A stretch of 64,000 bases of DNA from RPRB01 sp035501615 (GCA_035501615.1 DATJVY010000152.1:1-64000); one strand, 5' to 3'; numbered from the stretch's first letter, positions 7,915-15,957 are shown. The notes: generated from the letters alone by a model not told the origin. Program-made: numbers and translations.

Positions 7915-8706
7915 TCACGTCCCGGGAAGGTGCTCCCGCACCCGGGTGATGCTCCGGGCCTTCCCACTGGTCTCGTCGATGTCGACCACGACGCCCTGGA
8001 GGTAGACCAGGTTCTTCGCCACCTCGTACTGGTTGGGCCGCTGGGTGAGGAAACGCTCGATGCTCTGCTCCTTCTTGATCCCGATGACCGAGTCGAGCGG
8101 TCCGCACATCCCGACGTCGGTGATGAACGCCGTTCCCCCGGGGAGGATGCGCTCGTCCGCGGTCTGGACGTGGGTGTGCGTCCCGACCACGGCCGACGCC
8201 TTCCCGTCGAGCCAGGCACCCATGGCGTTCTTCTCGCTCGACGCCTCGCAGTGCATGTCCACCAGGATGCAAGAGGTGGTTCGACGCAGCTCGGCCACCA
8301 GCCGCTCGCCGACCCGGAACGGGTCGTCGAGGTTCTTCATGAAGACCCGCCCCTCCAGATTCAGCACCCCGAGCTTCCGCCCGTCCGGGGTGTGGAGGAC
8401 GGTGTGCCCACGCCCGGGACTGCCCTCGGGGTAGTTCGCTGGACGGAGGAGGAGCTCGGGATGGGTCTCCACCCAGGGGAGGATCTGCCGCTTGGTCCAG
8501 AAGTGATTCCCCGAGGTGAGGAGGTTCACCTCCGCGCCGAGCAGCGCCTCGGCGGACTCGGCCGAGATGCCGGCACCGCCCTCCGAGTTCTCGGCATTGG
8601 CGATGACCAGATCCGCGCGGTACCGGGCGATGAGACGGGGGAGCAGGGTCCGCACGGCGAGCACCCCCGGCTTGCCCACCACGTCACCCATGAAGAGGAC
8701 GATCAC
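7915..8706 (-). CDS. YmdB-family metallophosphoesterase
   Basis: The 263-residue protein belongs to the family of YmdB-like cyclic-nucleotide phosphodiesterases (TIGR00282 type). It carries the metal-binding motifs MGDVVGKPG at the N-terminus, ENSEGGAG, TSGNHFW, and VVGTHTHVQTADERILPGGT near the C-terminus. Members hydrolyse 2',3'- or 3',5'-cyclic nucleotides and, in Bacillus, influence motility and biofilm choice. The GTG start overlaps the stop of the cyclo-ligase gene (GTGA), implying translational coupling with it. Confidence 0.9.
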   Translation of the reverse strand: MIVLFMGDVVGKPGVLAVRTLLPRLIARYRADLVIANAENSEGGAGISAESAEALLGAEVNLLTSGNHFWTKRQILPWVETHPELLLRPANYPEGSPGRGHTVLHTPDGRKLGVLNLEGRVFMKNLDDPFRVGERLVAELRRTTSCILVDMHCEASSEKNAMGAWLDGKASAVVGTHTHVQTADERILPGGTAFITDVGMCGPLDSVIGIKKEQSIERFLTQRPNQYEVAKNLVYLQGVVVDIDETSGKARSITRVREHLPGT

Positions 8707-9317
8707 GTGTTGGCGGAGTCCGGAGGCCGCGCCAGCCCCCGGAAGACCTCGTTCTCGGTCACGACCAGGTCCACGTCCACGTCCTCCTCGTTGGTGGGCA
8801 GGTCGTCGACGATCTGCTCGGCGAAGGCAAGTCCCACCCGCCGGCTCGCGCTGCTGCCCGCCTTGAGGGTGGCGTCGTAGTACCCACCTCCGCGGCCCAG
8901 GCGCTTGCCTCCGGGCGTGAAGCCGAGCCCCGGGACGACGAACACGTCGATCTGCTCCACCGGAACGAGCTCGGCGGCGTCCGCCGGCTCTCGCACGCCG
9001 AGCCGCCCCGGTTCGAGCTCGGCCTCCGTGCGGACGGCGCGGAAGGAGAGGACCCGCCCGCGGACATGGCTCAGCGGGTAGCAGATCACCTTTCCGTCGG
9101 CGAGCCCGGCGGCGAGGATGTCGCGCGTGGGAACCTCGCCCCGGATTGGCGCGTACAGGGCGACCGTCCGTGCGTGGTGGTAGTAGGGTGTTGCGAGGAA
9201 CCGCGCCTGGATCTTCAGCCCCCGGGTGTCGACCAGCTCGGGGCTGAGCGCCTTCCTCCGGGCGGTGAGCTGCTCGCGAAGCGTGGCCTTGCGCACCGCA
9301 CCTTCGTCCGTTCCCAT
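8703..9317 (-). CDS. fau: 5-formyltetrahydrofolate cyclo-ligase
   Basis: The 204-residue product has the family signature PGLGFTPGGKRLGRGGGYYD and the N-terminal basic block of MTHF synthetases. It uses ATP to convert 5-formyl-THF to 5,10-methenyl-THF, clearing an inhibitory folate. The ATG at 9317 is annotated; an in-frame GTG at 9296 with GAAGG upstream is a fair alternative. The 6S RNA gene ends about 40 bases upstream on the same strand, the linkage known from many proteobacteria (ssrS-ygfA). Confidence 0.92.
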   Translation of the reverse strand: MGTDEGAVRKATLREQLTARRKALSPELVDTRGLKIQARFLATPYYHHARTVALYAPIRGEVPTRDILAAGLADGKVICYPLSHVRGRVLSFRAVRTEAELEPGRLGVREPADAAELVPVEQIDVFVVPGLGFTPGGKRLGRGGGYYDATLKAGSSASRRVGLAFAEQIVDDLPTNEEDVDVDLVVTENEVFRGLARPPDSANT

Positions 9318-9354
9318 CTCCCGACCGTTCGTCGCCAGCCGCTCACCTCGTGAG

Positions 9355-9596
9355 AAAAAACGTCCCCCGCCGCTGAGCCGTGTGCGCAGCGTCCATTGAA
9401 CCCAGTTGAGCCAGGTGGGAGCCGAGGTGAGGCGCCGTAGGTCTCCCGGGTCGCCGGCGAGTACCGGCTGCCCCGGGCGTGACGCATGGAACCCCGGTAC
9501 GGCCCCCGGAATGGACGTATCGGTTCGAATTTCTGCTGCACATCACGCACCCCGCAGGGGACAACCTTGCAAGGGCTCCCGGCCTCCGACCGGTCG
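9355..9596 (-). ncRNA. ssrS: 6S RNA
   Basis: On the minus strand a GTCCCC at 9562-9557 can pair with GGGGAC at 9367-9362, closing a long, largely self-complementary RNA of about 200 bases that ends in TTTTTT (9360-9355). The 3' half (CACCTGGCTCAACTGG, then GTTCAATGG, then CAGCGGCGGGGAC) resembles the 3' arm of enterobacterial 6S RNA in order and spacing. The 5' side (TCCCCTGCGGGG, then ATTTCGAACCGATA-like sequence) also fits. It lies directly upstream of the 5-formyl-THF cyclo-ligase gene, the classical 6S location. 6S RNA mimics an open promoter and sequesters sigma-70 RNA polymerase. The 5' end is inferred from the promoter; processing may remove about 30 bases. Confidence 0.78.
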
Positions 9597-9602
9597 GCTC
9601 CG

Positions 9603-9632
9603 ACAATAAGGACGGCCCGGAGGGGGGTCAAG
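9603..9632 (-). promoter_or_regulatory. Sigma-70 promoter of the 6S RNA gene
   Basis: Read on the minus strand, TTGACC (9632-9627) is separated by 17 bases from TATTGT (9608-9603). The predicted transcription start is near 9596, which fits the 5' end of the folded RNA. This is one of the best sigma-70 matches I found in the window. Confidence 0.65.
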
Positions 9633-9715
9633 GGAACCTGGGCCCGACTTCCGTGTGCGGCTGGCATCGGCCGCGCCCCTCGTGTCAGCATTCACGCGAC
9701 GCCCAGGCTCGTCCC

Positions 9716-10534
9716 GTGCCCCGGTTCGTGCTCCCTGCCATGCTCTGTGCCGCACTCGGCGCCGGACCGGCGCTCGCTGCCGTGCCGCAACTCGCCTCCC
9801 GTGCACGGTGGGGGCCGAAGGGAGTCCTCTCCTGGCAGGCGCTGGACGACCATGTGCTCGGCCGTGCCGGCGAATCAAATCCCTGTGGCTTCGAGGTGGG
9901 TCGGGCAGTGGTGGACGCGGCGTGGGAGGGCGATGTCCTGGTTGGGCGCCTGACCCTCTGTACCTCATGCGGTGAGCGCACCGTTCCGTACCTCGGAGTT
10001 CACGTGGCGGCGAACGGGACGGTCGTGGCCGACGTGGCCCTGGTCGCGCCCTGTGATTCGCCCGGGCTGGACGCCGGCAAGCGGTTGATCCTCGCGCCGC
10101 TGGCGGAACCGGCAGGTCGCAAGCCGCTGAGCCACCACCTCGAAGCAGGAGAGAAGCTGCTGCAGCTCCGGCGGGGGAAGGCAGCCCAGCTCGAATTCCA
10201 GAAAGCGTTGGCGGCAAAGGAGGACCCCGGCAAGGCATGGGTCGGGCTCGGGGAGGCCTCGGTGCTCTTGGGTGACCCCGCCGGCGCCGTCGCGGCCTAC
10301 GAAAAGGCCAGGGCGTTCGCCCCGGATGTGCTGCTCTCCTACAACCTGGCTTGCGCGCAGGCCCGGCTGGGACGCAACGACGAGGCGCTGGCGAGCCTGA
10401 GCGATTCCATCGACCGGGGATTCGCGGCGACCGAAGACATGCTCCACGATCCGGATCTCCTACCGCTGAGGGGCGATCCGCGCTTCTCGGCGCTGGTCAC
10501 CCGGGCCAAGGCCAACCAGGAGCGGAAACGGTGA
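9716..10534 (+). CDS. Exported TPR-containing protein
   Basis: The 272-residue product starts with a signal-peptide-like stretch (RFVLPAMLCAALGAGPALA), then a domain of about 120 residues with four Cys that I do not recognise. C-terminal TPR-like helices follow (AWVGLGEASVLLGDPAGAVA, then SYNLACAQARLGRNDEALAS) and end in a segment typical of TPR tails (PDLLPLRGDPRFSALV). The GTG at 9716 gives a normal signal peptide; its Shine-Dalgarno is weak, and upstream sequence belongs to the 6S promoter. Its stop overlaps the kinase start (GTGA), so the two are co-translated. Confidence 0.75.
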   Translation: MPRFVLPAMLCAALGAGPALAAVPQLASRARWGPKGVLSWQALDDHVLGRAGESNPCGFEVGRAVVDAAWEGDVLVGRLTLCTSCGERTVPYLGVHVAANGTVVADVALVAPCDSPGLDAGKRLILAPLAEPAGRKPLSHHLEAGEKLLQLRRGKAAQLEFQKALAAKEDPGKAWVGLGEASVLLGDPAGAVAAYEKARAFAPDVLLSYNLACAQARLGRNDEALASLSDSIDRGFAATEDMLHDPDLLPLRGDPRFSALVTRAKANQERKR

Positions 10535-11472
10535 AGCAGTCCGAGGTCGTCCTCTGGTCGTCCGGCGCACGGTTCGGGCACTACGAGATCCTCGCTCCGC
10601 TCGGGAAGGGCGGCATGGCCGAGGTAGTGCGCGCCCGGACGCTCGACGGCCCGTGGGCAGGGACCGAGGTCGCGATCAAGCGGCTCCTTCCGCAGCTCGC
10701 GCGCGCTCCCGAATACGTCCAGCTCTTCGCCAAGGAGGCCGAGCTCTCGATCGCGCTCCGCCACCCGAACATCGTCCAGACGCTCGACGTGGGGGCCATC
10801 GGAGGCGTGGCCTACTTGGCCATGGAGTGGGTGGACGGGCGCGACCTCGGACAGGTGCTGCGCCGGTGCCGCAAGCAGGGCATCGCGCTGCCGATCGACT
10901 TCGCGGTGTATCTCGCACGGGTGCTGCTTGAGGCGCTGGACTACGCGCACCGAGCCGAGAGCACGAGCGGGACGCCGCTGCACCTCGTCCACTGTGACGT
11001 CTCGCCGTCCAACGTCTTCATCTCCCGTGTGGGGGAGGTGAAGCTGGGTGACTTCGGCGTCGCTCGCGTCCGCGTGAAGTCGGGAGTCCGGGACGCGGTG
11101 ATCGCCGGCAAGCCGTACTACCTCTCGCCCGAGGCGACGTCCGGGGAGGTCACGCAGGCGGTCGATCTCTGGGCGACGGCGGTGGTGCTCTTCGAACTCC
11201 TGACGCTGGAGCGTCCGTTCCAGGGGAGCAGCCCCGCGGAGGTGTTCGGGGCGATCAGGGCGGGGCGGCGGGCAGGCGTGCGCGATCGACGGCCGCAGGT
11301 GAGTGGGGGGCTCGAGGCGGTCGTCGACCGTGCACTGGCGGCCGATGCGCGCGAGCGGTTCCAGACGGCCACAGACTTTACGGCCGCCCTCGAGCCGCAC
11401 TGCGACGAGCGCATCGGCACCCCGCTGGCGATCGCCGCCCTCGTCCGAGGGCTCTTCGGAGCGGCGGGTTAG
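10531..11472 (+). CDS. Hanks-type Ser/Thr protein kinase (non-RD)
   Basis: The 313-residue protein is a compact kinase domain: Gly loop LGKGGMAEVV, Lys50 in VAIKRLL, catalytic loop LVHCDVSPSNVFI with Asp156 and Asn161, DFG in LGDFGVAR, and an APE equivalent in YLSPEA. The Arg of HRD is Cys here, making it a non-RD kinase that probably does not need activation-loop phosphorylation. No membrane segment or sensor domain follows, so it is likely cytosolic. AGGAG lies about 10 bases before the GTG. It overlaps the exported TPR gene by four bases, suggesting a shared pathway. Confidence 0.9.
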   Translation: MKQSEVVLWSSGARFGHYEILAPLGKGGMAEVVRARTLDGPWAGTEVAIKRLLPQLARAPEYVQLFAKEAELSIALRHPNIVQTLDVGAIGGVAYLAMEWVDGRDLGQVLRRCRKQGIALPIDFAVYLARVLLEALDYAHRAESTSGTPLHLVHCDVSPSNVFISRVGEVKLGDFGVARVRVKSGVRDAVIAGKPYYLSPEATSGEVTQAVDLWATAVVLFELLTLERPFQGSSPAEVFGAIRAGRRAGVRDRRPQVSGGLEAVVDRALAADARERFQTATDFTAALEPHCDERIGTPLAIAALVRGLFGAAG

Positions 11473-11476
11473 AGAG

Positions 11477-11530
11477 CTAGACGGGTTCTAGACGGGTTCT
11501 CAGAGAACTCGTTTGGGAACTCGCTTCGAG
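11477..11530 (-). repeat. REP-like element R3 (3' side of RAYT)
   Basis: On the plus strand two copies of TAGACGGGTTC (11478 and 11489) precede the core TCTCAGAGA (11498-11506), and two copies of GAACTCGnTT follow (11505 and 11518). On the minus strand the 19-mer at 11511-11493 is CGAGTTCTCTGAGAACCCG, nearly a perfect hairpin with only one G-T wobble. It begins five bases after the kinase stop and is oriented like the RAYT gene. Confidence 0.75.
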
Positions 11531-11775
11531 AAACCCGGCCGGTGCAAGGGCCCAGAGCTTCGTTCGGGAACCAGGGTTCAATTCCCCGACAATGGTCTCT
11601 CGACAAGTCTTCTCCGGGTCGTCCTCGAGTTCGTCGTCAAGAAAGACGACCGCAAGACACCTAGAGCGAACGCCATAAGGACTCAACGCGCGTCGATGCG
11701 CGAGCACTCTCTCGTCTCGTGCGATCACGATACGCGCGAGTGCGAGACGTCTTCAGCGTCCGCGAAGGTCGCGGC
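11531..11775. other. AT-richer intergenic DNA between kinase and RAYT
   Basis: This stretch has visibly lower GC than its surroundings and no convincing gene. It holds several small dyads (for example TCGTGCGATCACGA near 11717-11730) that could serve as a RAYT terminator. A tRNA T-loop look-alike at 11574-11586 has no matching acceptor stem. The composition suggests imported or decaying DNA next to the transposase. Confidence 0.4.
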
Positions 11776-12702
11776 CTAGCCCTGGCCGGGAACGAGCGGA
11801 GCCGCGGGCGGCCATAGAAATGGGCGGATCGCTCCGCTAGGAAAGTCTGCGGCCAAGTCCCATCTGCGCCATCGAGCCGAGGCTGCGCGAAATCTTGCGA
11901 CGAACCCTCGATAGTGCTGAATAAACTCACGTCGCTGTGCAGCGTGTGCCCCGTGGCAGTGGGGCCTCGGGCTCCGCTTTGGCCTGGCCGGCCGATGATG
12001 CGGGTGCTGCGCGAGCACATTCCTTCTGCCGAGCACCCGGGAATGCATCGCCTCTGCTTGCCTCTCCGCCGCCCTGACGATCTGGAGCACCAGGCGCGCG
12101 CGCCGCTTTCGAGGAATGGGCGCCCAGTGTGGAATGAGCGTCAGCGTCAGTGTCTCACGCTCGGTCCAATCCTCGTGAAACCGGTCAGCGGCTTCAGGCC
12201 GCTTGCGAGCGCTCCAGCGTCGGGACCAGGCGTACCAGCGAAACGATCGTCTCGAGTCACGGACGAGCATCCGAAGGCAGCTGAGTCCGGGCCAGTCCCT
12301 GCACTTGCGGACCAGGCCCTCTTTGGGCCCGTGGGAGAGGATGTACTGGAGGCGATCGAGCAGTGCTTCGTCATCCAGAACTGGTTCCGCCGAGTAACGC
12401 CGATCCCAGAAGGGCCCACGCCACCGGACGAGCCACCCGACCTTTCGAGCGATGTTCGCGAGGAGGAACTGCATGAACTGCGGCAAGTTGCCCCGCGGAG
12501 CTCGTACGAGCAGATGGACGTGGTTGGAAGCGAAGGCGAAGGCGAAGACTTCGACACCCATCAAGCGTGCTGCCCTTGCCAGTACGCCGCCCAGGACCTC
12601 ATTCGTCTCCGGGGATGGACGGATCAGCAATCGTGCTTGAGCACAACGCGCGGTTGCGAAATAGACCCAACCGGGGTCGATACGTCTCAATGGATAGGCC
12701 AT
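11776..12702 (-). CDS. REP-associated tyrosine transposase (RAYT, Y1/HUH family)
   Basis: The 308-residue product has the TnpA_REP/IS200-like fold. The HUH motif is NHVHLLV (His61, His63), with an upstream FATARC strand and the downstream helix LDRLQYILSHGPKEGLV that supplies the candidate catalytic Tyr120. RAYTs nick and rejoin single-stranded REP hairpins and are usually single-copy, domesticated genes. A basic C-terminal half of about 150 residues is longer than in compact family members. The ATG is preceded by GAGAGGGA. REP-like elements R4 (upstream) and R3 (downstream) bracket it in the same orientation. No terminal inverted repeats or target duplication of an ordinary IS are visible. 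Confidence 0.88.
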   Translation of the reverse strand: MAYPLRRIDPGWVYFATARCAQARLLIRPSPETNEVLGGVLARAARLMGVEVFAFAFASNHVHLLVRAPRGNLPQFMQFLLANIARKVGWLVRWRGPFWDRRYSAEPVLDDEALLDRLQYILSHGPKEGLVRKCRDWPGLSCLRMLVRDSRRSFRWYAWSRRWSARKRPEAADRFHEDWTERETLTLTLIPHWAPIPRKRRARLVLQIVRAAERQAEAMHSRVLGRRNVLAQHPHHRPARPKRSPRPHCHGAHAAQRREFIQHYRGFVARFRAASARWRRWDLAADFPSGAIRPFLWPPAAPLVPGQG

Positions 12703-12744
12703 TCCCTCTCGCCCCCCCGAGGTCGAGCGAAAGCAGAAAACGAG

Positions 12745-12897
12745 CCAAGCGAGGTATGCCCAAGCGAGGTATCAGAGACCTCGATCGGGAGACCTCGATC
12801 GGGGGCGAGGTATCAGAGACCTCGATCGGAGACCTCGATCGGGGCGAGGTATCAGAGACCTCGATCGGGGAGACCTCGATCGGGACCTCGGTCGACG
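12745..12897 (-). repeat. REP-like cluster R4 (5' side of RAYT, three cores)
   Basis: Three cores TATCAGAGA occur at 12770-12778, 12811-12819 and 12850-12858. On the minus strand each gives the 19-mer CGAGGTCTCTGATACCTCG (12783-12765, 12824-12806, 12863-12845), with a single A-G mismatch in the stem. Between cores the arm CCCGATCGAGGTCTC is duplicated, and the opposite arm CCAAGCGAGGTAT is doubled at the RAYT-proximal edge (from 12745). The cluster lies between the RAYT start and the desulfurase gene, and its distal part encodes the last residues of that gene. Confidence 0.8.
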
Positions 12898-13973
12898 ACC
12901 CGCTCCAGCGCCCGGACGAGCGCGGTCAGCTCGGCCTCGGTCGTCCCCCGGCCGAAGGAGAAGCGGATCGAGCTACGGGCCTCCGTCTCCGACAGTCCCA
13001 TCGCCAGCAGAACCGGCGACGCCCGCATCGTCCCCGACGCACAGGCCGCCCCCACCGACACCGCGAACCCCTCGAGGTCCAGCGCGATCAGCACCGTCTC
13101 CGCATCCCGCCCCACGAAGCACACGTTGCTCGTGTTGCACAGCCGCACCGCCGACGTCCCATGGACTCGCACCCGCCACCCGCCCAGCGCCTCCTCGAAG
13201 CCCCTCCGCAGCGCCGCCAGCCGCTCCACCTCCCTCGACCGCTCCCGCTCCGCCAACTCCATCGCCAGCGCCGCCGCCTCGCACAGCACCACCGACGGAG
13301 TCCCTCCCCGCCTCCCCCCCTCCTGGTGCCCGGGCACCAGCGGCTCGACCCGCACCCCTCGCCGCACCGCGAGCATCCCCACCCCGGCCGGCCCGCCGAA
13401 CTTGTGCGCCGAGTAGGCCACCACGTCCGCCTCGAATGCGGCTGGCAACCGCCCCGGCGCCTGCACAGCGTCCACGAAGCTCACCACCCCCCGCGCTCGC
13501 GCCGACCGTGCCATCTCCTCTGCAGGCTGCACCACGCCCGTCTCGTTGTTCGCCGCCTGGAGCGCACACGCTGCGACCCCTGCTGCTCCGAGCGCGGCCT
13601 CCAGCTCGCCCGCCGCCACCTGCCCGTCTGGCCCGGGGCGGACCTGGACCACCGCCGTCCCCCGCTGCGCCGCGGCGAGCAGCACGCTGGGATGCTCGAT
13701 GGCGCTCGTCACCAGCGTGCCCCCGCGCCCGAGCCCCAGCACCGCCGTGGCACACGCCTCGGACCCCGACGACGTGAAGAGGATCTCCCGCGGAGTGCGG
13801 CCCACCACCGAGGCCACCCGCGCCCGCGCTTCGTCGAGCCGCGCCCGCGCCGCGCGTCCCGCGCCGTGGACGCTGCTCGGATTGCCCGCTGGCTCGGTCC
13901 GGAACGCCGAGGCCAGGAAGTCGGCGACCTCGGGGTGCAGCGGCGTTCCTGCGTTGTGGTCGAGGTAGGTCAC
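12852..13973 (-). CDS. Cysteine desulfurase (NifS/IscS family)
   Basis: The 373-residue PLP enzyme has the fold-type I landmarks: TSSGSEACATAV, AIEHPSVL, ANNETGVVQP, Lys191 in YSAHKFGGPAG and the catalytic Cys311 in VGAACASGTM. It releases sulfur from cysteine as a persulfide for Fe-S cluster, thiamine or tRNA thiolation pathways; no IscU or MnmA gene is adjacent. The GTG start overlaps the stop of the DHH gene. The final 13 residues (DRGPDRGLPDRGL) are encoded by the REP-like cluster R4, so the original stop was lost and replaced by one inside the repeat. Confidence 0.92.
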   Translation of the reverse strand: MTYLDHNAGTPLHPEVADFLASAFRTEPAGNPSSVHGAGRAARARLDEARARVASVVGRTPREILFTSSGSEACATAVLGLGRGGTLVTSAIEHPSVLLAAAQRGTAVVQVRPGPDGQVAAGELEAALGAAGVAACALQAANNETGVVQPAEEMARSARARGVVSFVDAVQAPGRLPAAFEADVVAYSAHKFGGPAGVGMLAVRRGVRVEPLVPGHQEGGRRGGTPSVVLCEAAALAMELAERERSREVERLAALRRGFEEALGGWRVRVHGTSAVRLCNTSNVCFVGRDAETVLIALDLEGFAVSVGAACASGTMRASPVLLAMGLSETEARSSIRFSFGRGTTEAELTALVRALERVVDRGPDRGLPDRGL

Positions 13974-15094
13974 CGCTCGACGGCGGCGCTCTTTCCGGCG
14001 AGGAGCAGGGACCGCGGCCGCTCGCCCTTCACGCCGAACGCCTCGAGGAACGCCCCGATCAACTCGCGCCGCAGCGAGACCTCTGCGGAGCGCCCCGGCG
14101 GCAACGGCAGTCGCGCCCCGGCCATGCTCCCGTGTCCACCCGCCGACCCGCCGCGGTCCTCGCAGATGTCGCGCATCAGCTTCCCGGCGTTCATCCGCCG
14201 GTCACGGACGCGGAGCGACGCGTAGAGCTGCCCCCGGAACGTGGCCATCGCCAACGACCACTTCACTCCCTCGAGGAAGCTCAGCCGCTCCGCGACCTCG
14301 GCCACCATGTCCGGCGAGTACACCTCGCCGAGATCCACCGTCACCACCGTCTGCCCGTAGAGGCGCGCTCGCCCGATGGCCGAGTGGTACAGCCGGAAGT
14401 ACTCCACGGGCAGATCCGGATGCTCGATGCGCCCGAGCAGCTGCTTGTCCACCCGCGGGAACAGCCAGAGGTATGCCTCGACGTCCGCCGGGGTCGTCTG
14501 CCGCCCGAGGTCCCGGCTGTCAGTCTTGATGCCGTAGAAGAGCGCCGTCGCAACCTCGACCGAGGGCTCGAGTCTCGCCGCCCGCAGGTACTCGACCAGC
14601 ATCGTGGACGTGGCTCCGTACTCGCCGCCAACGTCGGCGAACGGGGCGCCCAGGCTCTCGTCCCGCAGCGGGTGATGGTCCAGCACCACTTCGACCGGGT
14701 AGCGCGCCGGCACCGAGTGGTTCCCCACCGGGGGCTGGGTGTCCACCAGCGCGAGCAAATCGTGTTCGTCGAACACCACCTGGCTCACCGGGACGATGGG
14801 CAGCCGGAGCACCTTCACCAGGGCCAAGTTCTCCGACCGGCCGATGATGCCGCCGTAGACCACGCGCGCCTCGACGCCGGCCCGCTTCTCCAGGAGGAAC
14901 GCCAGCGCCACCGCCGACGCGATGCTGTCCGGGTCCGGATTGTCGTGGGTCAGCACAAGGACTCGGCTGCGCCCGCGCGCCAGCTTCAGGAGCTCGTCCA
15001 GCTTGGTCCGGATCGGCAGCTCGGCGAGCACACGTTCCGGACTGGACGGATCCTCGACCCCGGAACGGGTCGAGGACGATGAAGCGGACGGCAT
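13970..15094 (-). CDS. DHH-family phosphoesterase (NrnA/nanoRNase-like)
   Basis: The 374-residue product has the DHH domain motifs LTHDNPDPDSIAS, LVDTQPP and LDHHPLRD, and a C-terminal DHHA1 substrate domain with the Gly-rich GGSAGGHGSMAG. Family members degrade 2-5 nt oligoribonucleotides, pAp or cyclic dinucleotide products using Mn ions. About 45 N-terminal residues are low-complexity Ser-rich. The ATG at 15094 has AAAAGG upstream. It sits between nfo and the cysteine desulfurase, overlapping the latter by GTGA. Confidence 0.88.
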   Translation of the reverse strand: MPSASSSSTRSGVEDPSSPERVLAELPIRTKLDELLKLARGRSRVLVLTHDNPDPDSIASAVALAFLLEKRAGVEARVVYGGIIGRSENLALVKVLRLPIVPVSQVVFDEHDLLALVDTQPPVGNHSVPARYPVEVVLDHHPLRDESLGAPFADVGGEYGATSTMLVEYLRAARLEPSVEVATALFYGIKTDSRDLGRQTTPADVEAYLWLFPRVDKQLLGRIEHPDLPVEYFRLYHSAIGRARLYGQTVVTVDLGEVYSPDMVAEVAERLSFLEGVKWSLAMATFRGQLYASLRVRDRRMNAGKLMRDICEDRGGSAGGHGSMAGARLPLPPGRSAEVSLRRELIGAFLEAFGVKGERPRSLLLAGKSAAVER

Positions 15095-15104
15095 GGGCGG
15101 CCTT

Positions 15105-15935
15105 TTACTTCCGGACCAGCGAATGGAGAAGTCGGAGCCCTCTTGCATAACGGGAGTCATCCGGGGTTTCCAGGACCGCCGGCGTGTCGCGGAACCGCCC
15201 GTCGTTCACCAGGAATCCGAAGCCCCGGAGCCCCATCGTGCCCCGGCCAATCTCCGCGTGCCGGTCCACCCGCGCCCCGCGTGGACGCTGGCTGTCGTTC
15301 AGGTGGAAGCAGCGGATCCGCCGCTGGCCGAATCGTCGTACCGCCTCGTCCAGCATCGCCTGCGTTCCGCTCTCGGTGGACAGGTCATACCCCGCGCTGA
15401 AGAGGTGGCAGGTGTCCAGGCAGACCCCGACCCGACCGGGTGCCCCCACGCGCGCGAGGATCTCCTCCAGATGCTCCAGCCGGTGCCCGAGACAGTTGCC
15501 CTGTCCGGCGGTGACCTCGAGGCAGATCCGCGCGCGAATCTCCCCTAGCTCCCGATGCACCTCGTCGAGCGCGCGCGCGACCAGCCGCAGCCCGCGCCGC
15601 AACGACGGATGCGAGCCGGGATGAAACACCAGCGAGCGGATGCCGAGCGCCTCACACCGGAGCAGCTCCTCCCGCACGGCTCCGAGGCTCCGCCCGCGGA
15701 CCACCGGGTCCTCCGATGCGAGGTTCACGAGGTAGCTCCCGTGCGCAATGGCCGGGACCTTCGCTGCGCGCGCTGCTCGCCGGAACGCGCGGCGCTCCTC
15801 CGCAGCCAGCGGTGGAGACGACCAGCCGCGGGCCGACCGGGTGAAGATCTGCACCGAGCGCGCCCCGTGCTCGGCCGCGCGATCGAAGGCGAGGCTGACC
15901 CCGCCGGCCACCGACTCGTGCGCACCGAGCTTCAC
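15105..15935 (-). CDS. nfo: Endonuclease IV (AP endonuclease)
   Basis: The 276-residue product is a TIM-barrel AP endonuclease with the three-zinc signature blocks: IAHGSYLVNLAS, LVFHPGSH, ICLEVTAGQGNCLG, VCLDTCHLFSAGYD and CFHLNDSQ followed by RVDRHAEIGRG. It cleaves 5' to abasic sites in base excision repair. The start is a GTG with no clear Shine-Dalgarno, but MKLGAHES is the normal N-terminus of the family. It lies 10 bases upstream of the DHH gene on the same strand. Confidence 0.93.
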   Translation of the reverse strand: MKLGAHESVAGGVSLAFDRAAEHGARSVQIFTRSARGWSSPPLAAEERRAFRRAARAAKVPAIAHGSYLVNLASEDPVVRGRSLGAVREELLRCEALGIRSLVFHPGSHPSLRRGLRLVARALDEVHRELGEIRARICLEVTAGQGNCLGHRLEHLEEILARVGAPGRVGVCLDTCHLFSAGYDLSTESGTQAMLDEAVRRFGQRRIRCFHLNDSQRPRGARVDRHAEIGRGTMGLRGFGFLVNDGRFRDTPAVLETPDDSRYARGLRLLHSLVRK

Positions 15936-15957
15936 CGGAGCGCGCCGCCCTGACCGA

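Noticed and set aside
11571..11590. tRNA T-arm look-alike (GGGTTCAATTCCCC)
   Set aside because: No complementary acceptor stem, D arm or anticodon arm could be placed upstream or on the other strand.
11776..12702. Complete insertion sequence with terminal inverted repeats
   Set aside because: No terminal inverted repeats or target-site duplication are visible, and the gene type is the domesticated RAYT class rather than a self-mobile IS.
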